NCBI GenBank assembly: GCA_030695025.1
Contig: JAUYTX010000101.1
Span: 1 to 33,470, forward strand
From: Bacteroidales bacterium
GTDB lineage: Bacteria; Bacteroidota; Bacteroidia; Bacteroidales; UBA932
Direction: 5' to 3'
Length of the DNA stretch: 33,470 nucleotides
Position numbers and translations under genes: made by a program. The number at the start of each line of letters is the position of its first letter. The first letter of the stretch is position 1. This document shows positions 10,100-18,473 of the stretch, in pieces. The notes under the pieces were generated by a model. That model was given only the letters and a program-made list of their open reading frames with translations. It was not told where the DNA came from and did not search any database.

Positions 10100-11056
10100 C
10101 ACCTTAGTATAACGGTCAGCAAAGAGAAAAATGAGTTTGGTCCTCTCAAGGAGTGCAGCATAGTCAATAAAAAAATGTACATCAGTAGGTTTATAGGTAT
10201 GCATATGAATTCCTGATGTGAACATTACAGAGGGAATTCCTGCCTTTGAAAAGCTATGATGGTCTGATGTTCTCATAAAGAGTTCATAAAATGAGGGGCT
10301 ACCATAAAAAGTGTGGTCCAGATCCATATCAGGCAGATAGAATCGTCTGATAATATCTAAATCTTTTCTAATGTTTCCTCTTACCTTAGAGTCAGCAACA
10401 TACAAAAGATAATTTTTGTTCTCACCTGGAGGCGCAAAAGTACATCCAACCTGATCAATATTTATATTTAACCTTATCTGAGACTTTTTAACCGGAAGCA
10501 TAGCGGTAAAATACTCCGAACCTGCCATACTGCTCTCTTTTGCATCGAAAAAAGCAAAAATAATGTTCTTTTTTGGACCATCTCTTTCACTCTTCATCTT
10601 TACAAAAAGCTCTGCAATTGCCAGAAGTGAAGCTACCCCGGAGGCGTTATCATCAGCACCATTGTAAATCTGACCTCCGATAATGCCCAAATGGTCATAA
10701 TGGGCAGAGATTACAATATATTGATCTGTATAATACTGTGCAGTAAGGACTCCAATAATATTTCTGCCAATATGAGTTGAGTCAATTTTGAAACTTTGGG
10801 AAAGAGTCTGACTGTAAAAGGGAATCATACCCATCCTTTCTAGTTCAGAACGAATATAGGAAGCTGTAATCAGAGCTCCCGGGGTACCGGTCTGTCTCCC
10901 TTTAGTTAGATCGTTGGCAATAAAGGAGACCGAACTCCGCAGTTTGTCAACTGAGAGTTGAGAAGTATAGAATTCGGGAGTTTTATTTTGGGAAAACAAT
11001 AAAAATGGGCAGAGAGCAAGCCAGGTAACTAATATTGTTTTGATAACTTTATGCAT
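10088..11056 (-). CDS. M28-family (Zn aminopeptidase-like) secreted protein with altered catalytic positions
   Basis: 322 residues with an N-terminal signal sequence (ILVTWLALCPFLLFSQ). The fold motifs of M28 metallopeptidases are present in order: SAHYDHLG (His119, Asp121), GADDNASG (bridging Asp136), the KE pair at 173-174, NINIDQVG (Asp201) and a C-terminal SGIHMH-TYKPTD region. In active relatives the fourth motif is Glu-Glu, the first Glu being the general base; here it is Lys173-Glu174, so the zinc-binding Glu survives but the base is lost. The usual C-terminal YHxPxD reads TYKPTD, though His284 or His286 could substitute. It is therefore either a clade with shifted chemistry or a non-catalytic homologue. 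Its end overlaps uvrA tail to tail; its start is 46 bases from the divergent mtgA. Confidence 0.82.
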   Translation of the reverse strand: MHKVIKTILVTWLALCPFLLFSQNKTPEFYTSQLSVDKLRSSVSFIANDLTKGRQTGTPGALITASYIRSELERMGMIPFYSQTLSQSFKIDSTHIGRNIIGVLTAQYYTDQYIVISAHYDHLGIIGGQIYNGADDNASGVASLLAIAELFVKMKSERDGPKKNIIFAFFDAKESSMAGSEYFTAMLPVKKSQIRLNINIDQVGCTFAPPGENKNYLLYVADSKVRGNIRKDLDIIRRFYLPDMDLDHTFYGSPSFYELFMRTSDHHSFSKAGIPSVMFTSGIHMHTYKPTDVHFFIDYAALLERTKLIFLFADRYTKVSGY

Positions 11057-11067
11057 TTATAATTTTT

Positions 11068-11075
11068 TATATTTG
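11068..11075 (+). promoter_or_regulatory. Possible -7 box for mtgA
   Basis: TATATTTG matches TAnnTTTG and lies 28 bases before the mtgA ATG, in the 46-base gap between divergent genes. No clear -33 TTTG is visible. Confidence 0.35.
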
Positions 11076-11102
11076 TCAAAAATAATTGTTTTACCACCAA
11101 TA

Positions 11103-11873
11103 ATGAAAAATAAAAGAGGTACTACGCCCAACAGGAAGCGCAAGTCATTTAAAAACAGAATCATGAAATGTTTAAAGATTCTGTTTTTGTATATTCCACT
11201 GCTTTTTGTTTCGATATCATTTTTTTGGATTCTTATTCTCAAATGGGTTCCTGTATGGTATACCCCGCTGATGGCAATACGTTCAGTAGAAAATATTGGG
11301 GATGATACCTTTAAAACGCATAAAAAATGGATGCCTCTTGAGAAGATATCCCCTAACATGGTAATGGCAGTAATTGCTTCTGAGGACAATCGCTTTATGG
11401 AACATAAAGGTTTTGACTGGGTTGAGATAAGTAATGCACTTGATGCAGGGAAAAAAGGAAAAAGGTTAAGGGGAGCCAGTACCATTTCTCAGCAAACTGC
11501 AAAGAATGTTTTTTTAACCCCTTCCAGATCGTGGGTAAGAAAAGGGTTAGAAGCTTGGTTTACAGTTGGTATAGAGTATATTTGGGGCAAAAAACGTATC
11601 ATGGAGGTTTACCTTAACGTGGCTGAAATGGGAAAAGGGTTTTACGGGGCAGAGGCTGCTGCGCAGAACCTTTTCAAAAAATCGGCACAAAAATTGACAC
11701 AGAGAGAGAGTGCTCTAATAGCAGCTACACTTCCAAACCCGTTGAGAAGAAGGGCAGACAGGCCTGGCCCATATGTAAGCACCAGGGCAACCGATATTCA
11801 GGATCTTATGAACAAAGTAGCCAGACCTGAATGGCTTGACAATAACAAAAACGTTAAACAGAAGAAAAAATGA
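11103..11873 (+). CDS. mtgA: Monofunctional biosynthetic peptidoglycan transglycosylase
   Basis: Polymerises lipid II into glycan strands at the outer face of the inner membrane. I chose ATG 11103; the frame is open from 11040, but that would overlap the divergent M28 start. The result is 256 residues with a basic N-terminus, one membrane anchor (about 25-48) and a GT51 domain. GT51 motifs are VIASEDNRFMEHKGFDW (catalytic Glu94), RGASTISQQTAKNVFL, ELYLNVAE-like MEVYLNVAEMGKGFYGAEAAA, and the closing LPNPLRRRADRP. There is no transpeptidase domain, and the length fits MtgA. Its stop overlaps the start of the TPR gene by 4 bases (ATGA), so the two are translationally coupled. Confidence 0.94.
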   Translation: MKNKRGTTPNRKRKSFKNRIMKCLKILFLYIPLLFVSISFFWILILKWVPVWYTPLMAIRSVENIGDDTFKTHKKWMPLEKISPNMVMAVIASEDNRFMEHKGFDWVEISNALDAGKKGKRLRGASTISQQTAKNVFLTPSRSWVRKGLEAWFTVGIEYIWGKKRIMEVYLNVAEMGKGFYGAEAAAQNLFKKSAQKLTQRESALIAATLPNPLRRRADRPGPYVSTRATDIQDLMNKVARPEWLDNNKNVKQKKK

Positions 11874-13861
11874 GAAGAGTATTACTAGTATTTGTTGTCA
11901 ATCTGCTTGTGTTTACAACTCTATTTGCACAATACGACAAACAGCAGTTTTTTTTCAGGGGCAGACAGGCATTGATAGAGGGTAAATACTCAAACGCAAT
12001 AGAGCAGTTTAATGTATTGGTTCAACTGGATACAAACCTTTATGAAGCATATTTTTTCAGAGGAATTGCCAAATACAACCTTGGAGATTTTTTAGGTGCA
12101 CAAGTTGATTTCGATCGGACACTTTCAATAAATCCTATTTATACTCCGGCTTATCACTACAGAGCAATTACACTGAGCCGTACCGGAAAATACGATCTTG
12201 CATTAAGAGATCTGGAAGAGGCTGTAGACCTGAGACCAAGTTATATTGGCCTGTACTTCAGCAGGGGTGTTACCTATTTTTTGTCACAGCAATTTGAAAA
12301 GGCGGTAGAAGATTTTGACAGATTTATAAGGCGGGACTCTAAGGTGGGAGATGCCTATCTGAACCGTGGTGCAAGCCACCTTTTCCTTGGAGATACACTC
12401 AAGGCAATGAATGACTACAATACAGCCATTAGCCTTAACAGGTTTGACCCGGAAGGTTATATAAGGAGGTCAAGAATTCATATAATGCAAAAGAATACAG
12501 CTCCGGCTCTTGAAGACCTTACCTCTGCAATCTCTCTGGACAGTACAAACACCTTTGCTTTTTTTAACAGAGCTCTTGTAAGATACGACAACAAAGACAT
12601 TATGGGCGCACTTAAAGATCTGGAAAAGGTACTTGAGCTTGATCCGGGAAATGCCCTTACTTTATATAACAGAGCTCTTATAAGATCTCAGATTGGGGAT
12701 TATAACAATGCAATAGATGATTATGACAGAGTTATAACCATAAACCCAAATAATGTACTTGCGTATTACAACAGAGCATCAGTTTTTGTACAATTGGGCA
12801 GATATAGAGATGCAATGGATGATTATTCACAGGCAATAAACCTCTACCCCGACTTTGCAAATGCATATATGAACCGTTCTTACGTTAAAAATCAGCTTGG
12901 TCAGTTCACCTCTGCCAAAAGCGATTTTGACATTGCTCAAAAAAAGGTAAGAGAGTACAGATCGTTGCAATCAGATTCTACTGGTGTTTCGGCCTTTGCT
13001 GATACTACCAGAAAATATGACCGTTTACTTGCACTTGATGCCGATTTTGCCAAAAGAGATTTTAACAACGAACTGCTTCAGTACAGAGATGTTGATATTC
13101 GTCTGAAACCACTGTATAAATTCCGTCCGGATACTGAGAGAAAAACGTTGGTGGCACTGGAAAACAGATATGAGGACAATAAAATGAATGCCTTTACATC
13201 TTCTCTTATTATGCCTGTATCATTTACATCCGTCCCTCCAGAGTTGTCTGCCGAAAATCAGGTAACCTATTTAAAAGAGACTGATATTTTGCTTAGAAGG
13301 GAGAAAAACGGCTATCTCCTTTTTGCCAAAGCACTTCTTGAATCGGGCAATAAGCAGTTTAACACAGCCCTTGAGTGCTATAATCAGGCAATATCACTTG
13401 AGCCTGACCAGACCTTTTACTATATTAACAGAGGCGCTTTACAATCTGAAATGATCGATTTTATATCATCAATGGAGAGTAATGTGCAGGTACTTACACT
13501 TGACAATGCCGGTGCAACCCGGGCTAAGGTGCAGGAGAATGTTACCAGAAGCTATGACTATACCGCAGCAATCCATGATATGAAAAGAGCTGCCGAATTG
13601 TCTCCGGAGTTCCCTTATACTTACTATAATCTTGGTAATTTGTACTGCCTTTCCAATGATCTGCCTGAGTCAATTATTCAGTACTCCAAGGCTATTGAAC
13701 TGTTTCCTCATATAGGCGAGGCCTACTACAACAGAGGGCTTGTCCAGATATATCTTCAGGACAAGGAGAAGGGGTGTATGGATATGAGTAAGGCTGGAGA
13801 ACTTGGAATACCAGAAGCCTACAGCGTGATTAAAAAGTACTGTACAGTAGAAGGCAAGTAA
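11870..13861 (+). CDS. Large secreted TPR-repeat protein
   Basis: 663 residues with a signal peptide (LLVFVVNLLVFTTLFAQ). From about residue 25 to 360 there are roughly ten consecutive TPR units with the usual pattern (for example AYYNRASVFVQLGRYRDAMDD). A non-TPR stretch of about 120 residues follows (about 365-485; rich in charged residues, with QYRDVDIRLKPLYKF). Further TPRs run to the C-terminus, ending KGCMDMSKAGELG and PEAYSVIKKYC, a closing frequent in Bacteroidota TPR proteins. It is probably a periplasmic scaffold. Coupling to mtgA by an ATGA overlap hints at a role in cell-wall assembly, but that is inference. It ends only 3 bases from the convergent DUF4293 gene, leaving no room for a terminator. 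Confidence 0.88.
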   Translation: MRRVLLVFVVNLLVFTTLFAQYDKQQFFFRGRQALIEGKYSNAIEQFNVLVQLDTNLYEAYFFRGIAKYNLGDFLGAQVDFDRTLSINPIYTPAYHYRAITLSRTGKYDLALRDLEEAVDLRPSYIGLYFSRGVTYFLSQQFEKAVEDFDRFIRRDSKVGDAYLNRGASHLFLGDTLKAMNDYNTAISLNRFDPEGYIRRSRIHIMQKNTAPALEDLTSAISLDSTNTFAFFNRALVRYDNKDIMGALKDLEKVLELDPGNALTLYNRALIRSQIGDYNNAIDDYDRVITINPNNVLAYYNRASVFVQLGRYRDAMDDYSQAINLYPDFANAYMNRSYVKNQLGQFTSAKSDFDIAQKKVREYRSLQSDSTGVSAFADTTRKYDRLLALDADFAKRDFNNELLQYRDVDIRLKPLYKFRPDTERKTLVALENRYEDNKMNAFTSSLIMPVSFTSVPPELSAENQVTYLKETDILLRREKNGYLLFAKALLESGNKQFNTALECYNQAISLEPDQTFYYINRGALQSEMIDFISSMESNVQVLTLDNAGATRAKVQENVTRSYDYTAAIHDMKRAAELSPEFPYTYYNLGNLYCLSNDLPESIIQYSKAIELFPHIGEAYYNRGLVQIYLQDKEKGCMDMSKAGELGIPEAYSVIKKYCTVEGK

Positions 13862-13864
13862 AAA

Positions 13865-14263
13865 CTACTTTCTGAGTCTGGTTGTAGAGCGTACCATAGC
13901 TTCGTCTCTGGCTATATATCTCATTGCTGTAAAACTCAGAATGGCTGCAATCACAGGAAATACTGCTGTTACTGTAAAAGCAGAACCATCAGGTCTGTTA
14001 AAAAAGAGCCATAAAATCCAACCCTGAAATCCAAGGAGAATAATTGAGTTGTAAATGCAAACTCTTATCTGAATTATTCTGTGTCTGTATAAAAATATCG
14101 AAGAAAAAGCGAGTCCGAATGATACAATATTAAGAATCAGTAGTGCAGAGACAGAAGTGTATTTAACGGTCTCTACCGTGGTATAGGCCATAACGCCAAA
14201 AAACATTGAGAAAAGTAGTGCAGCCGCAGCTAGCAGGAATAATGTCTGAATTCGTTGTATCAT
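13865..14263 (-). CDS. DUF4293-family four-helix membrane protein
   Basis: 132 residues with four predicted membrane helices (about 5-25, 37-58, 68-88 and 98-114). The start MIQRIQTLFLL and the end YIARDEAMVRSTTRLRK match the Bacteroidota-specific DUF4293 family, whose function is unknown. It is convergent with the TPR gene and divergent from the phosphorylase gene. It has a good promoter of its own, with TTG at 14309-14311 and TACTTTTG at 14280-14287 (see separate entry). Confidence 0.8.
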   Translation of the reverse strand: MIQRIQTLFLLAAAALLFSMFFGVMAYTTVETVKYTSVSALLILNIVSFGLAFSSIFLYRHRIIQIRVCIYNSIILLGFQGWILWLFFNRPDGSAFTVTAVFPVIAAILSFTAMRYIARDEAMVRSTTRLRK

Positions 14264-14279
14264 ATGCTTTAATTTTGCA

Positions 14280-14311
14280 CAAAAGTATAAAACAAATGGT
14301 TATTTTTGCAA
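14280..14311 (-). promoter_or_regulatory. Bacteroidota-type promoter for the DUF4293 gene
   Basis: On the minus strand, TTG (14309-14311) and TACTTTTG (14280-14287) are separated by 21 bases, fitting TTTG-N19-21-TAnnTTTG. The box lies 16 bases before the ATG. It interleaves with possible promoters of the divergent phosphorylase gene. Confidence 0.55.
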
Positions 14312-14323
14312 TTTAAGGGAGGG
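14301..14323 (+). promoter_or_regulatory. Possible -7 box and unusually strong Shine-Dalgarno for the phosphorylase gene
   Basis: TATTTTTG (14301-14308) fits TAnnTTTG; a second candidate, TAATTTTG, is at 14270-14277. AAGGGAGGG (14315-14323) lies 4 bases before the ATG at 14328. Such purine-rich ribosome binding sites are uncommon in this phylum and support the chosen start. Confidence 0.45.
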
Positions 14324-14327
14324 ATAT

Positions 14328-15194
14328 ATGAATTCAATAGCACCATCGGAACTTATTATTAACAGCGACGGATCTGTTTTTCATCTTCATATTAAACCTG
14401 AAGAGCTTGCAGATACAGTGATTCTTGTTGGGGACCCCGGCAGAGTTGAGCTTGTTTCATCATATTTCGAATCAAAGGAGTTTACAAGGTCTTCAAGGGA
14501 GTTTGTGACAGTTACCGGCAATTATAAAGGAAAGCGAATAACCGTTTTATCTACCGGTATTGGAACTGACAATATTGATATCGTCGTAAATGAGCTGGAT
14601 GCTCTTGCAAATATTGATTTTAAAACAAGAAAACCAAAGGAGGAGCACAGACGCCTCAAGCTGTTAAGAATCGGGACATCAGGGGCAATTCAGGCGGATA
14701 TTCCGATTGGTTCTTTTGTATTATCTCACATATCTGTTGGTTGTGACGGGCTACTAAACTGGTACGCCGGCAGAGAAAAGGTTACGATAGCAGATATGGA
14801 AAAGGCATTTGTACTTCATACAAACTGGCTTCCTGAGCTGCCTGCTCCCTATTTTGCTCCGGCAAGCAAATCAATCATTGATTCAATGAGCGACTTTACG
14901 ATTCCGGGAGTTACAATCTCGGCATCAGGGTTTTATGCGCCTCAGGGTAGAGTTTTAAGATTGCCGCTTGCAATGCCTGATATGGTCTCAAGATTTGAGT
15001 CGTTCCGTTTCAAAAATTACAGAATTACCAACTTTGAGATGGAGGGTTCGGCAATTGCAGGCCTTGCAACTTTGCTGGGTCATGACGCTGCTACTGTCTG
15101 CTGTATAATCGCAAACAGACACCTCCACGAAAGCCAGCCGGATTATAAGCCATATGTGAAGAAGCTTATAGAAATGTCACTGGAAAGGTTATGA
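14328..15194 (+). CDS. Nucleoside phosphorylase (PNP/UDP family, uridine phosphorylase-like)
   Basis: Cytosolic phosphorolysis of nucleosides to free base and (deoxy)ribose 1-phosphate for salvage. 288 residues. Family motifs: ILVGDPGRVELVSSYF (phosphate-binding GDPxR), VTGNYKGKRITVLSTGIGTDN, LLRIGTSGAIQADIPIGSFVL, and NFEMEGSAIAGLATLLGHDAA, where Glu-Met-Glu binds ribose. The layout is closest to the uridine phosphorylase side of the family; substrate specificity cannot be read safely. It is preceded by a strong Shine-Dalgarno and its stop overlaps the next gene's start by 4 bases (ATGA). Confidence 0.88.
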   Translation: MNSIAPSELIINSDGSVFHLHIKPEELADTVILVGDPGRVELVSSYFESKEFTRSSREFVTVTGNYKGKRITVLSTGIGTDNIDIVVNELDALANIDFKTRKPKEEHRRLKLLRIGTSGAIQADIPIGSFVLSHISVGCDGLLNWYAGREKVTIADMEKAFVLHTNWLPELPAPYFAPASKSIIDSMSDFTIPGVTISASGFYAPQGRVLRLPLAMPDMVSRFESFRFKNYRITNFEMEGSAIAGLATLLGHDAATVCCIIANRHLHESQPDYKPYVKKLIEMSLERL

Positions 15195-16045
15195 AGCCGG
15201 ATAACGAACTCATATCTTTGATCACTTTGATGGATGATCCTGATTCCATTGTTCGTGGAGCTGTAAGAGACCGGTTGATTGAACGAGGGCAGGAGACCGT
15301 TGAATTAATTGAAAAACAGTATCTTTCCGGATCTCCTGAAGATAAAAGAGAACTCTATCTTTCTTTTCTTGATGAAGTAAAGGCAGATATTGCAACAGGT
15401 AAACTAACCTCACTAATTGAGAGTCCCCAGCCCATGCTTGATCTGGGGCTATACTATGTTACACGTGTTGCTGACACAACAACAGATGAGGGACTCTATT
15501 TTACAACTTTGGAAGCACTCTCTGAGGAGATAAACCTTGAGATAGGAGAGGACAAAACATCTGTTGAGAGTGTAAAAATTTTCAACTATTTGTTTTTTAA
15601 TAGATTCGGTTTTCATCATACTGATGTTCAAATGGAGCATTCCGAAAGTGCATTGATAGACAGAGTTCTCCTCTCAAGAGGTGGTAATCCGGTTGCAATT
15701 TCGCTGGCCTATTTTCTGTTGTCTCGCTCTGTTGGCCTTCCAATCTATCCGCTCTGCTTTCCGGGAGGGTTTGTTCCGGTTTATCTTGACAATGAGGGCA
15801 AAATCATCTTTTATCTGAATATATTCAAGCAAGGTTCAATATTCCTTGAAGAGACATTAATGCAGTTTTTTGAAGATATTGGTATGGTTTATAATCCTGA
15901 ATCACTGAGAATTGAAGAGGAGAGAGCTCTTGTTGCAATATACGCAGAGCTCTTGGGCTATATTTATAAAAGTGAAGAAAACTTTCAGATAGTCAGTAGA
16001 ATGGAAAAGGTTTCCACTCTTTTTGGAGGGAGAAGATTTCTGTAA
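15191..16045 (+). CDS. SirB1/transglutaminase-like domain protein
   Basis: 284 residues. The core, about 130-215, matches the SirB1/Transglut_core2 family: SVESVKIFNYLFFNRFGF, then ALIDRVLLSRGGNPVAISLAYFLLSR and VGLPIYPLCFPGGFVPVY. I see no signal peptide or membrane segment, so it should be cytosolic. No cysteine occupies the helix where papain-like transglutaminases carry the nucleophile, as is usual in this subfamily, and the PGHF of other members reads PGGF. It is coupled to the phosphorylase by an ATGA overlap. Its function is unknown. The shared terminator follows directly at 16051. Confidence 0.75.
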   Translation: MKPDNELISLITLMDDPDSIVRGAVRDRLIERGQETVELIEKQYLSGSPEDKRELYLSFLDEVKADIATGKLTSLIESPQPMLDLGLYYVTRVADTTTDEGLYFTTLEALSEEINLEIGEDKTSVESVKIFNYLFFNRFGFHHTDVQMEHSESALIDRVLLSRGGNPVAISLAYFLLSRSVGLPIYPLCFPGGFVPVYLDNEGKIIFYLNIFKQGSIFLEETLMQFFEDIGMVYNPESLRIEEERALVAIYAELLGYIYKSEENFQIVSRMEKVSTLFGGRRFL

Positions 16046-16050
16046 AAAAA

Positions 16051-16082
16051 GGCCTCCGAAATCCTTACAGATTGCGGAGGCC
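16051..16082. terminator. Strong hairpin after the phosphorylase-SirB1 operon
   Basis: GGCCTCCG (16051-16058) pairs perfectly with CGGAGGCC (16075-16082). After one A-G mismatch, AATC (16060-16063) pairs with GATT (16070-16073), leaving a 6-base loop. A run of seven A precedes it (16044-16050), so the U-tract of a classic terminator would lie on the minus strand. On the plus strand only GAAGTTTA follows. Confidence 0.7.
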
Positions 16083-16137
16083 GAAGTTTAGTATTAGGTT
16101 AAGTAATGACTAACAGTAGACAAATATAATAATAATT

Positions 16138-17376
16138 TTGAATACAAATCTCTTTATAGCAAAAACTTTATGGCGAAAAAGCTCCGGTAAAGGGGGGCTT
16201 GGAAGAGGAAGTGCCATAATAGCATCTGTGTCTGTTGCAGTAAGTATGCTTGTAATGGTTCTTGCTATCTCAATATCTGATGGTTTTAAAAAGGAGATCA
16301 AGGAGAAGGCGGCCGGTTTTTCAGGCGAAATACTGCTGCATAGTCCCGGAGTAGAGGTTACAACCAGCCTGTATCCGGTAAACTCATCGCCAATATTTTT
16401 GGATGAGATTAGGAAATTGCCACAGATAGCAGATATTCAACCTTATGCATATAGGTCTGCGATTATCAAGCAAAAAGATGAAATTCAAGGTGTTCTGGTA
16501 AAAGGAGTTACAAAGGATTTCAACTGGGATTTTTTTAAATCTGTTTTACAAGAGGGTTCGTTGCCCAAAGTAACAGATTCTGTAGGAAATTCTGAAATTT
16601 TAATGTCATCTAGACTTGCAGGTATGCTAGGGTACAAAACGGGTGATGCTGTTATTATCTACTTCATTGACAACAGTGTAAAGGTAAGAAAATTCATTTT
16701 GTCCGGAATATACAATGCACAACTTGAAGATATTGATATGTCACTTATGATTACATCAATTTCGGAGATTCAGAGTGTAAATGGTTGGGCAAATAATGAG
16801 GTCTCCGGAATTGAACTAAAACTTAAAAGAGAAAGCGATTTAGGCCAAACAGCTACTCTCGTTGAGCAGATTATTGATGAATCTGAGGGTGATGATATGA
16901 TGTATGTCACAAGAGTAGATGAGATGTTCCCTCACCTTTTTGATTGGCTGAGACTTCTTGATTTCAATGTTCTGGTGGTAATGGTATTAATGCTCACCGT
17001 TTCGGGCTTTAATATGATTTCAGGGCTTTTGATACTACTATTCGAAAAAATATCAATGATTGGTCTTCTCAAAGCGCTTGGTATGAGAGATAAAGGGATA
17101 CATAAGATATTTCTATACAGGGCGCTTTACCTGGTTATTACAGGTATGATTGCCGGCAATATTTTAGCATTGATATTTGTATTTATTCAAGGAAATTATG
17201 CCATTATCCCGCTTGATCCATCAAACTACTTTGTAGATCATATTCCGGTCTATCTAAACCTGACAAAGCTAATAATTCTGAATTTAGGAGCAGTTGCAGT
17301 AATAACACTACTGCTGATGATTCCTTCTGTTTTTATATCGGGAGTCAGTCCTGAGAAGACTCTCAGAGTTAAGTGA
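16138..17376 (+). CDS. ABC transporter permease, FtsX/LolC-LolE-like
   Basis: 412 residues with TTG as the likely start: the text after it (NTNLFIAKTLWRKSS) fits the family N-terminus, and no ATG is available before the first helix. Membrane helices lie at about 26-50, 280-305, 325-350 and 375-400, with a large periplasmic domain between helices 1 and 2, the layout of MacB/LolCE permeases. The last three helices hold the FtsX core (VVMVLMLTVSGFNMISGLL, then SMIGLLKALGMRDKGI). Lipoprotein sorting to the outer membrane is the most likely role in Bacteroidota, but the ATPase partner is not in the window, so this is inference. TAATTTTG (16133-16140), a -7 look-alike, overlaps the start codon and is probably coincidental. 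Confidence 0.82.
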   Translation: MNTNLFIAKTLWRKSSGKGGLGRGSAIIASVSVAVSMLVMVLAISISDGFKKEIKEKAAGFSGEILLHSPGVEVTTSLYPVNSSPIFLDEIRKLPQIADIQPYAYRSAIIKQKDEIQGVLVKGVTKDFNWDFFKSVLQEGSLPKVTDSVGNSEILMSSRLAGMLGYKTGDAVIIYFIDNSVKVRKFILSGIYNAQLEDIDMSLMITSISEIQSVNGWANNEVSGIELKLKRESDLGQTATLVEQIIDESEGDDMMYVTRVDEMFPHLFDWLRLLDFNVLVVMVLMLTVSGFNMISGLLILLFEKISMIGLLKALGMRDKGIHKIFLYRALYLVITGMIAGNILALIFVFIQGNYAIIPLDPSNYFVDHIPVYLNLTKLIILNLGAVAVITLLLMIPSVFISGVSPEKTLRVK

Positions 17377-17393
17377 TGATTTTTGGAGAGAGG

Positions 17394-18473
17394 TTATTTA
17401 ACTAGCACTTTATAATCATCATAACGTGAAATTACATCGTTAACGTATCTTAATGTCTCAATCCCTTTAAAGGATCCTAGTTTTGTTACTCCCTCAGGAA
17501 TGTTTTCCCTGTTTCTCATATCTGCAACAACAGCGGCAAGACTATCCCAGTCATTGTGGTTAACTCCCCTATGCATTGCCAGTTGCCTGATATCTTCAAC
17601 TCTTCCCTCTCCGGCATTGTAGGCAGCCAGAGTGAACTTTATCCTGTTCACTGAGTCAATCTCGGGTAGGTTATAAAATCTTTGTAAACGTTTTATGAAA
17701 AGTGTTCCTGCCTTGATATTCTGTTCAGGATCAAATATATTGTCAATGTCAAACTGTTTTGCTGTTGCAGCTCTTACCTGCATCAGTCCTTGGGCTCCTC
17801 TTGAAGATTTTGCGCTCATTGAGAATTTTGACTCCTGGTATATAAGTGCGGCAAGAAGGCGCCAATCCCAGCCGATACTTTTGGCATACTCTTTTATAAG
17901 CTGATCATAGGGAGAGAGAACGGAAACCGGCCCCTGAGCATATGAAACACCACTGTATTTTCTGTAATAACTGTTGATTAGCTTCAGATACTCTTTGGAC
18001 TGCCTAAAAAAGCTGAACCAGTAATTGAGATTTTCAAGCATCTGATAATTCTCTCTTCTAACCACCCAAACCTGTTCATGGTGGTTTAAATCGATACTGG
18101 AGATCACCAGATGGGCAAATTCATCAGGTATTGTGTCTTTCTGAGAATCTACAACCAAAATATCAACATTTCCGCTGATAAGTTCGACCCAGGGGTTACT
18201 CTCGAGAACAGGTTTTATCTTAACAAAACATTTTTGATGAAGGGCAAAGCGGTTTAAAAGATCAAAGTGAAATCCAACCGGATGGCCTTGCTTTAGGTAC
18301 ATGCCCCCTTTAATGTTTACCAACGCTTTTACCTCTCTGCCTTCAAGGTAGTTAGAGTATTTGTTTTCACGTACATGATTTTCAAAGGAAGAAAATAATG
18401 AGTGAATCAAAACCAATAAAAGAGTAAATAAAATTTTGGAAAAAGGCCTCATAAGGCTGCTGTTATTTAACAT
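17394..18473 (-). CDS. MltF-like lytic murein transglycosylase with shortened solute-binding domain
   Basis: Cleaves peptidoglycan glycan strands to anhydro-muropeptides. I start it at ATG 18473 (overlapping the porin stop by 11 bases); ATG 18494 or 18452 are possible, and all keep the signal anchor KILFTLLLVLIHSLF. The protein has about 359 residues. About 48-160 resembles an SBP_bac_3 domain (GHPVGFHFDLLNRFA, LISGNVDILVVD, HEQVWVVRREN), but the second lobe of ordinary MltF proteins is missing; the text jumps to the closing LNYWFSFF region. The SLT domain follows: ALIYQESKFSMSAKSSRGAQGLMQV (catalytic Glu in YQES), NIKAGTLFI and AAYNAGEGRV. It is on the same transcript as the porin, 17 bases from the convergent permease gene. 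Confidence 0.87.
   Translation of the reverse strand: MLNNSSLMRPFSKILFTLLLVLIHSLFSSFENHVRENKYSNYLEGREVKALVNIKGGMYLKQGHPVGFHFDLLNRFALHQKCFVKIKPVLESNPWVELISGNVDILVVDSQKDTIPDEFAHLVISSIDLNHHEQVWVVRRENYQMLENLNYWFSFFRQSKEYLKLINSYYRKYSGVSYAQGPVSVLSPYDQLIKEYAKSIGWDWRLLAALIYQESKFSMSAKSSRGAQGLMQVRAATAKQFDIDNIFDPEQNIKAGTLFIKRLQRFYNLPEIDSVNRIKFTLAAYNAGEGRVEDIRQLAMHRGVNHNDWDSLAAVVADMRNRENIPEGVTKLGSFKGIETLRYVNDVISRYDDYKVLVK

Noticed and set aside
11040-11102. Extended N-terminus of mtgA
   Set aside because: It would overlap the divergent M28 start and contain its own likely promoter; ATG 11103 gives a usual basic N-terminus and anchor.
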